Assembly: GCA_947175285.1 (NCBI GenBank)
Contig: CAMWMM010000354.1
Coordinates: forward strand, 1 to 5,665
DNA: 5,665 nucleotides
Reading direction: 5' to 3'
Source: an uncultured Lachnospiraceae bacterium
GTDB taxonomy: Bacteria > Bacillota_A > Clostridia > Lachnospirales > Lachnospiraceae
Made by a program: the position numbers and the translations under genes. Numbering within the stretch: position 1 is the stretch's first letter; each line of letters opens with the position of its first letter. The notes below the pieces were generated by a model that was not told the DNA's origin, did not search any database, and saw nothing but the letters and a program-made list of their open reading frames with translations. This document shows positions 1 to 5,090 of this stretch, piece by piece.

Positions 1-117
1 ATCAACAATCGACTCTCCGATTTCAATATGTCCCCCGGGTAAGGTATAGCCTTTCCAATCTTCTTTTACCCGATTCTGCAACAAATAGAAATGAAAGTGT
101 AAGACCTTAATAATACA
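1..117 (-). pseudogene. Nudix hydrolase fragment, N-terminally truncated and cut by the window edge
   Basis: Read leftwards from position 117, the open frame gives 39 codons. These include the segment LLQNRVKEDWKGYTLPGGHI followed by EIGESIVD. The PGGHIEIGES stretch is the start of a Nudix box (G-x5-E), as in MutT / 8-oxo-dGTP diphosphatase-like enzymes that hydrolyse nucleoside diphosphates linked to another moiety. The REUXEEXGU half of the box, which holds the metal ligands, would lie beyond the left edge and cannot be seen. The frame is closed upstream by TGA at 118-120 and has no ATG or GTG. TTG codons at 79-84 are the only conventional alternative starts and have no convincing ribosome site. 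Family members usually carry an extra first beta strand and about 10-15 more residues before the VLVQNR-like strand, so the 5' end looks lost. An intact gene with an unusual start is less likely but not excluded. Confidence 0.7.
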
Positions 118-133
118 TCAGGTCTTACACTTT
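94..133 (-). terminator. Perfect 13-bp stem-loop, probable terminator of the 69-aa gene
   Basis: AAAGTGTAAGACC at 94-106 is the exact reverse complement of 121-133, with a 14-nt AT-rich loop. In minus-strand RNA the hairpin lies 24 nt past the stop of the 158-367 gene. It is followed by the broken U tract UUUCAUUUCUAUUUG. The right arm ends within the region where the Nudix N-terminus should be. The U tract is interrupted and the stem has only 5 GC pairs, so a weak terminator or a junction repeat are both possible. Confidence 0.55.
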
Positions 134-157
134 GCTTGATTGTTTGACATGCATTCT

Positions 158-367
158 CTACTCTTTTATTTTGTCAATATCTGTCAGGTTTACACCTGCG
201 ACATTTAATATTGCTTTTAAAGATAAATAATCATCTTTTAAACTTTCATATGTTTTGGTTGCATTCTCTTCTTTTGCTATCAACATATGCCTTTGGATTT
301 TCTGAAATTGTTCAATCGCATCTCTTGTTACTTCAATACCAGACGGCATATAATCACCTACTTTCAT
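158..367 (-). CDS. Small hypothetical protein, 69 aa, acidic-helical
   Basis: The frame encodes 69 residues, beginning MKVGDYMPSGIEVTRDAIEQ and ending DIDKIKE. I do not recognise the family. It has no signal peptide, membrane segment, Cys pair or catalytic motif. From about residue 15 to 53 the pattern is charged and amphipathic (AIEQFQKIQRHM, then KTYESLKDDYLSLKAIL), consistent with two helices that could form a hairpin. It is likely cytosolic. The case for a real gene rests on a well-placed promoter (400-428) and the stem-loop just past the stop, so it forms a complete monocistronic unit. The ribosome site is weak: no clear GGAG lies in the 20 nt before the ATG. It is divergent from the SUKH gene. 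A role as a small regulator or immunity partner would be speculation. Confidence 0.6.
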   Translation of the reverse strand: MKVGDYMPSGIEVTRDAIEQFQKIQRHMLIAKEENATKTYESLKDDYLSLKAILNVAGVNLTDIDKIKE

Positions 368-399
368 ATTGCGCGGCTTATACTTACTGTTACAATTTT

Positions 400-428
400 A
401 TTATATAGGATTGTGCGAAATGTGTAAA
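400..428 (-). promoter_or_regulatory. Sigma-A promoter for the 69-aa gene
   Basis: On the minus strand, TTTACA (423-428) and TATAAT (400-405) are separated by exactly 17 bp. The predicted transcript would start near 393, leaving about 26 nt of leader before the ATG at 367. The -10 matches consensus perfectly and the -35 matches at 5 of 6 positions. Confidence 0.7.
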
Positions 429-458
429 GGATAATGTTAATATGAGAAGTCTATGAGA

Positions 459-487
459 TTTACGCTTTAAAAACTGTTTGATATAAT
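459..487 (+). promoter_or_regulatory. Extended -10 sigma-A promoter of the three-gene operon
   Basis: TTTACG (459-464) and TATAAT (482-487) are 17 bp apart. TG at 479-480 forms an extended TGnTATAAT element, which compensates for the weaker -35. Predicted start is near 494, giving a leader of about 27 nt with AGGGG at 507-511 as ribosome site. The -35 elements of this and the divergent promoter are only 30 bp apart, so a single bound regulator could affect both. Confidence 0.75.
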
Positions 488-520
488 ATAAATATCAAAT
501 AAAAAAAGGGGATAAGCTGA

Positions 521-1081
521 ATGTTAATATCAAAATTTTCAAATTGTGATGTAAAAGAGCAAATTGCAGATATGGAAAAAAGGTACGAAATTATATTACC
601 TGTTCAATACAAAAGTTTTTTACATAAATATAACGGTGGATATACACCTGAAACGAAATTGAAATCGGGGAAAATATCTTCCGATGTACGGGGATTTTTT
701 GGTATAGGAGATGTTAAGTTAAGTGTAAATACCATTGAATTAGAAGAATGGTTAGAAAAGAATGTTTTTCCGATTGCTTGTGATTCATTTGGGAATTATA
801 TGGTAATTTGCTTGCGTAATGATAATTTGGGTAAAGTATATTTTTGTGACCATGAAAAAGGGAACAAATTAATGTACATTGCAGATGATTTTAAGGGTTT
901 CGTTAGCTGTTGTAAAAGTGGAAAAATCAGTGAAGCTTCAAGACGTTCAATTAAAGAGAGAGAAGAGGAATTAATTGCAAAAGGAAGAGGCAGTATTATC
1001 ACGGATGGTTTGAGAAAAATGTGGCAGGCGGAAATTGATAAATATGGAAGTATGATACAGGAAGAGGTTATATTAGATTAA
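521..1081 (+). CDS. SUKH (SMI1/KNR4) family immunity-type protein
   Basis: This 186-aa cytosolic protein shows the SUKH-1 landmarks in order. The N-terminal helix leads into LPVQYKSFLHKYNGGYTPE (residues 26-44), the family's LPxxYkxFLxxyNGG motif. Next come the strand FPIACDSFGNYMVICL (83-98), then GKVYFCDHE (104-112) and the closing helix MYIADDFKGFV (118-128). Bacterial SUKH proteins are mostly immunity proteins that bind and neutralise cognate polymorphic or contact-dependent toxins, often nucleases. No toxin lies in the window, so the partner is unknown. Residues 132-186 extend beyond the usual core as a charged helical tail (ISEASRRSIKEREEEL, then GLRKMWQAEIDKY). The ATG is supported by AAGGGGA about 9 nt upstream and by the promoter. 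It is the first gene of the operon, 25 nt before the next. Its base composition is the most AT-rich of the three (17 of 60 G+C at 541-600), fitting recent acquisition. Family call is strong; immunity role is by family. Confidence 0.88.
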   Translation: MLISKFSNCDVKEQIADMEKRYEIILPVQYKSFLHKYNGGYTPETKLKSGKISSDVRGFFGIGDVKLSVNTIELEEWLEKNVFPIACDSFGNYMVICLRNDNLGKVYFCDHEKGNKLMYIADDFKGFVSCCKSGKISEASRRSIKEREEELIAKGRGSIITDGLRKMWQAEIDKYGSMIQEEVILD

Positions 1082-1106
1082 ACAAGAGAAAAAAGGAGTT
1101 TAACTC

Positions 1107-2870
1107 ATGCGAAAAGATAAAAGAGTAATCAGTGTTTTGCTTGTAGGAATTATTGTTTGTTCAATTTATTCGTTTACAGCAAAGAACCAAATACTGACTG
1201 TGAATAAAGAAAATGATGAAGTGACAGAAGAATTATCCATGACACAAAAAAGCGCTGAAATGCCGGAGGAATTTTATTTATTTGAAGGGATATGGAGAGT
1301 CGGAGGATATATTGATGGCGCCGAGGAATCTATATATGTGGATACGGAGTCTGAAGAGTATAAGGAAGGACATGTACGGTATATCACTAAATATATAGAA
1401 AAATATTGGGGTTATACGTTTGAGGTTACGCCAGATTCTATTGAACATTTTGGGAGTCGGGATGCAAAAGGATATTATTATGATGATGACAGGGTGTTAT
1501 ATTCTAATTTTCGACAGCCTTCGACTTTAGAAATTGTCCCGCCTTATTTATGCGCTTGGGTTCAGTTAAAGGAATTAGACGAATGGTTTTATATTATAAT
1601 AGATGGCAATGGAAAAGCAGTTTTTGAAGTAGGGAACCTCTTTTTTGAGTTGGATAGAGTAGAGGAAAATGTGCAACTGGGTAATATTGTAAGCGCCGTT
1701 TCGTTTGATGCAGTGTCAATACCTTGGATAATCGTATTGGATGATAACGGAAATGTTTGGATAAAAGATGAGACGAGGAATATGGCTGTGCAGATTCCGG
1801 AAATGAAGAACGTTATAGAAATAATAGACACGGGATATAGTGCATTTTATGCGTTGACCGATGAAGGTGATGTATATGCTTGGGGATCTAATTTGGGGGG
1901 ATTTATTCATCCTGAGATAAATAGAGTAAAAGAAAAGCCTGAGCTGGCAAAACGGGAAGAACTATCGGATATTGTAGATATGGCTGTTGGATTTAGAGGT
2001 GCATTTGCGGTTGATAGAGAGGGCAGGCTGTATGCATGGAGACTGGGAAGACATTCGGTTTATGAACAGGATATTACACCAAGCCTATTTGAAGAGAATC
2101 AGGAATTGATTGGTAAGGTGGAAGAAGTTTATCCGGGAACAGGGAGGTATCATTTTTTTAAAAGGGAGGACGGCAGTTTATTCTCTATTATGTCCTTGGA
2201 AAAATTAAATGCAAAGGATAAATCATATTTTATTTTTCCGGTTTTTTCGGGAGATGAGCCGGTATCTGACTGGTGTAATGACGAGAGAGTATTTGACATA
2301 CGGGGAGCGGAAGAGAATAAATTGGTCGTTCTATATGAAATGGGAACAAGGGACGATATTGAACTCTTGGCAAACGATAACTGCACGATGTACATGTATC
2401 TGGAGGATGGAACGCTTTGGTACTGGAATAATGAGAGAATTACCTATTATAACAAGGAGGAGGCCGGAGCGCCTGTTGAATTACAGGGGTATGATTATAA
2501 CGGATTCTTTGAAGAGGTGGACATCAGGAGTATTTTGGGGATAACAGATGAGAGTGTGGATACACCGAAAATTATTGACATTTATTCCGGTAGGGATGGT
2601 GTACTCTTTTTGATGGAAGATGGACAGGTCTTTGCGAGTGAATATGTGACTAAAGAAGTCAGGGACGTAGAATATTATACTTTTGAAGAAGAGGAGGGGG
2701 TTCCTTTGACTGAAACGTGTTACCAGATGCGTTTAAAAGAATTATCATTTCGGAAACTGGAATTTGAGGATATTATCAGTATTAATTCGGATGAAGACAG
2801 CAGTTTTTATCTGGTGGACAAGTTCGGAAATGTATATTGCTATTATCCAGTAGGTGACCGGCAGTTCTGA
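1107..2870 (+). CDS. Membrane-anchored or secreted protein: lipocalin-like domain plus seven-bladed RCC1-type propeller
   Basis: The protein has 587 aa. Residues 1-6 are basic and 7-23 hydrophobic (VISVLLVGIIVCSIYSF), giving an export signal or N-terminal anchor without a lipobox. After a polar linker (to about 52), residues 55-184 start FEGIWRVGGYIDG and end FYIIIDGNGKAVFEVGNLFFELDRV. This resembles the lipocalin-like calycin modules of clostridial exported proteins (inference). Seven RCC1-like blade motifs follow. Their hairpins are at about 208-220 (VLDDNGNVWIK), 247-262 (ALTDEGDVYAWGSN), 299-312 (AVDREGRLYAW), 349-361 (KREDGSLFSI), 426-442 (YLEDGTLWYW), 499-511 (LMEDGQVFAS) and 565-580 (LVDKFGNVYCYY). 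Most are preceded by an I-V-x-hydrophobic strand. Such propellers bind ligands or proteins, and no catalytic motif is seen. AAGGAG at 1093-1098, 8 nt before the ATG, fixes the start. It sits between the SUKH gene and the lipoprotein gene, 27 nt from the latter. A surface binding role is likely; the ligand is unknown. Confidence 0.8.
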   Translation: MRKDKRVISVLLVGIIVCSIYSFTAKNQILTVNKENDEVTEELSMTQKSAEMPEEFYLFEGIWRVGGYIDGAEESIYVDTESEEYKEGHVRYITKYIEKYWGYTFEVTPDSIEHFGSRDAKGYYYDDDRVLYSNFRQPSTLEIVPPYLCAWVQLKELDEWFYIIIDGNGKAVFEVGNLFFELDRVEENVQLGNIVSAVSFDAVSIPWIIVLDDNGNVWIKDETRNMAVQIPEMKNVIEIIDTGYSAFYALTDEGDVYAWGSNLGGFIHPEINRVKEKPELAKREELSDIVDMAVGFRGAFAVDREGRLYAWRLGRHSVYEQDITPSLFEENQELIGKVEEVYPGTGRYHFFKREDGSLFSIMSLEKLNAKDKSYFIFPVFSGDEPVSDWCNDERVFDIRGAEENKLVVLYEMGTRDDIELLANDNCTMYMYLEDGTLWYWNNERITYYNKEEAGAPVELQGYDYNGFFEEVDIRSILGITDESVDTPKIIDIYSGRDGVLFLMEDGQVFASEYVTKEVRDVEYYTFEEEEGVPLTETCYQMRLKELSFRKLEFEDIISINSDEDSSFYLVDKFGNVYCYYPVGDRQF

Positions 2871-2882
2871 GAATATGGGGCA

Positions 2883-2900
2883 AAAGGAGGAAGAAAATTG
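2883..2900 (+). promoter_or_regulatory. Strong ribosome binding site selecting a TTG start
   Basis: AAAGGAGGA at 2883-2891 is followed after about 7 nt by TTG at 2898-2900. The next in-frame ATG is not until 2973-2975 (codon 26), after Cys19. Starting there would delete the whole lipoprotein signal, so the TTG is the real start. The near-perfect anti-SD match probably offsets the weak start codon. Confidence 0.8.
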
Positions 2901-4538
2901 AAAAAGATATTAACATGGATATGTATCATAAATTTATTATGGATAACGGGATGTTCCGGTAAGGATGTCGTTATGGAAGAGGAAAGCGATACCGGTGTCA
3001 ATGATGTGGCTGCTTCAGAAGCTTCTTTTACGCAGAATGAAGAAGAGACAGTTGTGGATGATGCAGAACCGGAAGAAGCAGACGATAGGAAAAGTGACGT
3101 TGTAGCATTAGATGTAGAGAAACGGGAGGCAAAATCTGAAAGATTAGATACGGAAGAGCCAACGGAAATGAGCGTGGAAGTCATGGAGCAGTTGCAGTTC
3201 TGGCTGGATACATACCGCCCACCGCTGCCGGGAACAGAGGCGGAGATATTGCAGCTAAATGGTCTGGCACTGCGTATGGAAGATTCTGCTTATCCTGAAC
3301 TGCGGGAATGGCTGCAGCAATACCGTGAGCAGGCGAAGGATTACGCACACCAGGTGATCATGTATAGGGCTGACGTAAGGGCATTAAGTTTTCTGGAAAC
3401 GAGAGAAGATGGCTCAGTCTACCGGGGGTATCAATTTGATCCGGAAATGGGACAGGAGATAGCGTTAGCAGATATCGTTCATGATGTGGACAGGCTTAGT
3501 CTGATTATAGAAAGTCAGTTAAGGATTAATTATCCGGACGTTGATTTTGCGGAAGACATGGCAAAGCGGCTGAAACAGATGTGGCAGGATGAGGAAGCAG
3601 CATGGACAATCAGCTATCATGGCATTTGCTTTTATATTCCGTCCGAAATGCTTGCCGCAAAAAAGGGGATATTATTGCATGCGGCAGTAGTTTTTCAGGA
3701 TGTGCCGGATTTATTTGCAGAAAGATACATGCAGATACCGGAGGCATATACGATAGAGTTGGAGGATGATATTCCTCTTTTATATGATATAGATATGGAT
3801 GGATCTATAGACAGAATTCAGGTGTTCCATTATCCGCGAAGTGAGGAAAAGGATACCGAAATACAGATAAATGGCGAGCGCTGCGCAGGATATTATGATG
3901 ACGAATATAATGATGATTACATCAGATGGACGTATCTGCTGCATACTGCGGAAAATAGGAATTATATCGTTTTCTGGACATGCGGTATGTTGGATGGAGA
4001 AGGATGCTATGGGGTGTATGCTGTCGAAGATGGGAAAATTGAATATAAAGGATGTGAGGAGAAGAACATCTATCTGGGCACAGTCAGGATCACAGACCCG
4101 GCTTATGTCAGAATAACACATTCCAGTGACCCGATAATGCCTGGATTTTTCTGGAATGAGACAGTTTATTATATTGATGAGAGCGGTTTTTGGCAGACAG
4201 ACAATGAGATTTATTATTATCATGACACGACTTGGGAAATTAAGGCATGGATAGAGTTAAAGATGCCGCTTGTAGACCCTTATACGGGAGAGATGCTGGG
4301 GGAGGAGATCACCCTGCCGAAAGGCACTTATATGGAACTTCTACGGACAGATTTGTGGACATGGTGTGATTTTGTCTTGGAGGATGGAAGCGTATGCAGA
4401 ATGGAATTTGATGAGCCTTTTGCAGCGCCAAGTTGGATAGTTGAATATAAAGGCATAGGTGTGGAGAGCGGATGTCTCTCGATGCATCCCAGTCAGACGA
4501 AATTAGATAGAGAATGGGCATTGATTGATAAAAAATAA
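2898..4538 (+). CDS. Lipoprotein with RsiV/DUF3298-like domain and DxDxDG motif
   Basis: This 546-aa protein starts at TTG. GGAGG at 2886-2890, 7 nt upstream, decides the start, and the frame then opens with a lipoprotein signal ending WITGC, lipidated at Cys19. Residues 22-90 are a Glu/Asp-rich linker, probably spanning the cell wall. Residues about 150-285 (MYRADVRALSFLE, GYQFDPEMGQEIALADI, WTISYHGICFYIP, YMQIPEAYTIE) match the DUF3298 fold found at the C-terminus of RsiV, the lysozyme-binding anti-sigma factor. The N-terminal anti-sigma part of RsiV is absent, so an extracellular binding role is more likely. LYDIDMDGSIDRI (295-307) is a DxDxDG loop like those of EF-hand, dockerin or FG-GAP repeats and may bind calcium. 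Residues 440-515 (ITLPKGTYMELLRTD and onward) look beta-rich and SH3-like. It is third in the operon and markedly GC-richer than the first gene. Function is not known. Confidence 0.8.
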   Translation: MKKILTWICIINLLWITGCSGKDVVMEEESDTGVNDVAASEASFTQNEEETVVDDAEPEEADDRKSDVVALDVEKREAKSERLDTEEPTEMSVEVMEQLQFWLDTYRPPLPGTEAEILQLNGLALRMEDSAYPELREWLQQYREQAKDYAHQVIMYRADVRALSFLETREDGSVYRGYQFDPEMGQEIALADIVHDVDRLSLIIESQLRINYPDVDFAEDMAKRLKQMWQDEEAAWTISYHGICFYIPSEMLAAKKGILLHAAVVFQDVPDLFAERYMQIPEAYTIELEDDIPLLYDIDMDGSIDRIQVFHYPRSEEKDTEIQINGERCAGYYDDEYNDDYIRWTYLLHTAENRNYIVFWTCGMLDGEGCYGVYAVEDGKIEYKGCEEKNIYLGTVRITDPAYVRITHSSDPIMPGFFWNETVYYIDESGFWQTDNEIYYYHDTTWEIKAWIELKMPLVDPYTGEMLGEEITLPKGTYMELLRTDLWTWCDFVLEDGSVCRMEFDEPFAAPSWIVEYKGIGVESGCLSMHPSQTKLDREWALIDKK

Positions 4539-4569
4539 CATAGAGAAAAATAAAGGATAAGCAGATAGG

Positions 4570-4632
4570 ATGAAGAAAACGAGTAGGATGCTGCAATACA
4601 TATTTATATCCATGTTTGCGATATTATGTTAA
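4570..4632 (+). pseudogene. Broken start of an exported protein, 20 codons
   Basis: ATG at 4570 lies 31 nt after the lipoprotein gene, with AAAGGATAAG at 4552-4561 as a distant ribosome site. It opens a signal-peptide-like sequence, MKKTSRMLQYIFISMFAILC, then TAA. Reading on past the stop in the same frame gives MAGVSAGDG, a typical end of a signal peptide with an A-x-A-like site, before a second stop at 4702. This suggests either a nonsense mutation in a degraded fourth operon gene or a chance frame. The last bases overlap the minus-strand 33-codon ORF, so both cannot easily have been kept by selection. No family can be assigned. Confidence 0.35.
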
Positions 4633-4730
4633 ATGGCAGGAGTTTCTGCAGGGGACGGATTAATAGCAAAATTCGGATGGTTCTTTGCTTTTTTATCTTC
4701 ATAAGTTTCGATAGTGCTTTTGTTTTCCAT
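4629..4730 (-). CDS. Candidate 33-aa small protein, unrecognised
   Basis: On the minus strand, GGGAGG (4736-4741) stands 5 nt before an ATG at 4730. It opens 33 codons that start MENKSTIETYEDKKAK and finish with a Pro-rich segment NPSPAETPAI. The product is hydrophilic, with no Cys, no signal peptide and no membrane segment. It has a charged N-terminal half and a small-residue/Pro C-terminus. I know no family for it. A leader-plus-core layout like a modified-peptide precursor could be imagined, but no modification enzyme is present in the window. Support comes from the excellent ribosome site, a promoter 164 bp upstream of the start and the structured leader between. It could also be a leader peptide or the intact front of a gene truncated at the junction near 4630. 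Confidence 0.5.
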   Translation of the reverse strand: MENKSTIETYEDKKAKNHPNFAINPSPAETPAI

Positions 4731-4735
4731 AGTAG

Positions 4736-4741
4736 CCTCCC
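4736..4741 (-). promoter_or_regulatory. GGGAGG ribosome binding site of the 33-aa ORF
   Basis: CCTCCC on the plus strand reads GGGAGG on the minus strand, 5 nt before the ATG at 4730. Its first G coincides with the last base of the 4741-4748 stem arm, so folding of that stem could limit ribosome access. Confidence 0.6.
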
Positions 4742-4787
4742 TGTAAAATTGTGCAGGAAAGCTACAATACTTCTCTGATTTTTACAG
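4741..4787 (-). ncRNA. Leader stem-loop abutting the ribosome site
   Basis: In minus-strand RNA, CUGUAAAA (4787-4780) pairs perfectly with UUUUACAG (4748-4741), enclosing 31 nt. Within the loop, AUUGU and ACAAU can pair as an alternative to the innermost bases. The arm ends directly at GGAGG, so the structure is placed to affect translation. No known riboswitch class is recognised. Confidence 0.4.
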
Positions 4788-4826
4788 CAATCCTGCCAAA
4801 CAAATGTGAATCTCTGGCAGAATTGC
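4787..4826 (-). ncRNA. Leader stem-loop with G-U wobble
   Basis: In minus-strand RNA, GCAAUUCUGCC (4826-4816) pairs with GGCAGGAUUGC (4797-4787) over 11 positions, including one U-G wobble, with an 18-nt loop. On the plus strand the same position would be an A-C mismatch, so the structure fits minus-strand RNA better. It shares base 4787 with the next stem, so the two stack or compete. Confidence 0.45.
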
Positions 4827-4847
4827 CTGAATGTGCGCCGTATGACG

Positions 4848-4863
4848 TTATATGCGCATATAA
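4848..4863. repeat. Perfect 16-bp palindrome
   Basis: TTATATGCGCATATAA is fully self-complementary with no spacer. It lies about 25-40 nt downstream of the predicted start of the minus-strand transcript. A zero-loop palindrome suits a dimeric DNA-binding repressor site better than an RNA hairpin. The bound protein is unknown. Confidence 0.5.
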
Positions 4864-4893
4864 GAATCAAGATTTGTTTTAAATTGTAACGAT

Positions 4894-4922
4894 ATTGTAG
4901 CATGAAAATATTTGGAATGCAA
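4894..4922 (-). promoter_or_regulatory. Extended -10 promoter for the 33-aa unit
   Basis: On the minus strand TTGCAT (4917-4922) and TACAAT (4894-4899) are 17 bp apart, and TGC just before the -10 gives an extended TGnTACAAT. Transcription would begin near 4887, leaving a leader of about 155 nt before the ATG at 4730. Confidence 0.6.
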
Positions 4923-4947
4923 GATAAAAACAATAAAAATATAATCG

Positions 4948-5007
4948 GGATTACGTACACCACAAAATCCTCAAAATGATTTAATCGACTCGTTGATTTG
5001 GTAATCC
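4948..5007. repeat. Imperfect inverted repeats between divergent promoters
   Basis: GGATTAC (4948-4954) and GTAATCC (5001-5007) are exact reverse complements. Inside them, AATCGAC TC GTTGATT (4983-4998) is a near-palindrome with one mismatch, 9 bp before the -35 of the right-hand promoter. Either could be an operator. The arms are short, so chance is possible in this AT-rich spacer. Confidence 0.3.
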
Positions 5008-5036
5008 TTGCAATCGCTATGTGCTGATAGTATACT
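5008..5036 (+). promoter_or_regulatory. Sigma-A promoter of the DUF805/GAD-like gene
   Basis: TTGCAA (5008-5013) and TATACT (5031-5036) are 17 bp apart. The predicted start is near 5043 and the leader about 48 nt, with GGAG at 5076-5079 about 11 nt before the ATG. It faces away from the minus-strand promoter at 4894-4922. Confidence 0.7.
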
Positions 5037-5090
5037 GAAAACATGGCAATTTTAGGCGATATAAAAACAAAAGACGGAGATTAGAGAAAA

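Larger units (their letters stand above)
4539..5090. other. 552-bp intergenic region with convergent and divergent signals
   Basis: No large gene is convincing here. Going right, it holds the broken signal-peptide ORF, the 33-codon minus-strand ORF with its leader and promoter, and an AT-rich stretch (4923-5007). The plus-strand promoter of the last gene follows. I saw no clear intrinsic terminator for the three-gene operon. Confidence 0.6.

Noticed and set aside
211..408. 65-codon plus-strand ORF
   Set aside because: It is antisense to the 69-aa gene and made of Leu, Tyr and His runs typical of shadow frames; no ribosome site.
2209..2544. 111-codon plus-strand ORF in another frame
   Set aside because: It overlaps the propeller gene, whose blade motifs run through the same bases in the correct frame.
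2843..3184. 113-codon minus-strand ORF rich in Ser
   Set aside because: It is the antisense shadow of the Glu/Asp-rich linker of the lipoprotein, whose own start and signal are clear.
3780..4223. 147-codon minus-strand ORF rich in Ile
   Set aside because: It lies wholly inside the lipoprotein gene, with no ribosome site or family likeness.
4741..4826. Known riboswitch or T-box in the minus-strand leader
   Set aside because: I could not find conserved elements of any class I know; only generic stems are visible.
4604..5044. 146-codon minus-strand ORF across the right-hand intergenic region
   Set aside because: It covers the divergent promoters, palindrome and leader stems, has no good ribosome site, and its composition (many Ile, Leu, Arg, Gln) looks like translated AT-rich spacer. 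The 33-codon ORF in another frame has a far better start.
5043..5084. 13-codon ORF (MAILGDIKTKDGD) just before the last gene
   Set aside because: Its ATG coincides with the predicted transcription start and has no ribosome site, so a leader peptide is unsupported.
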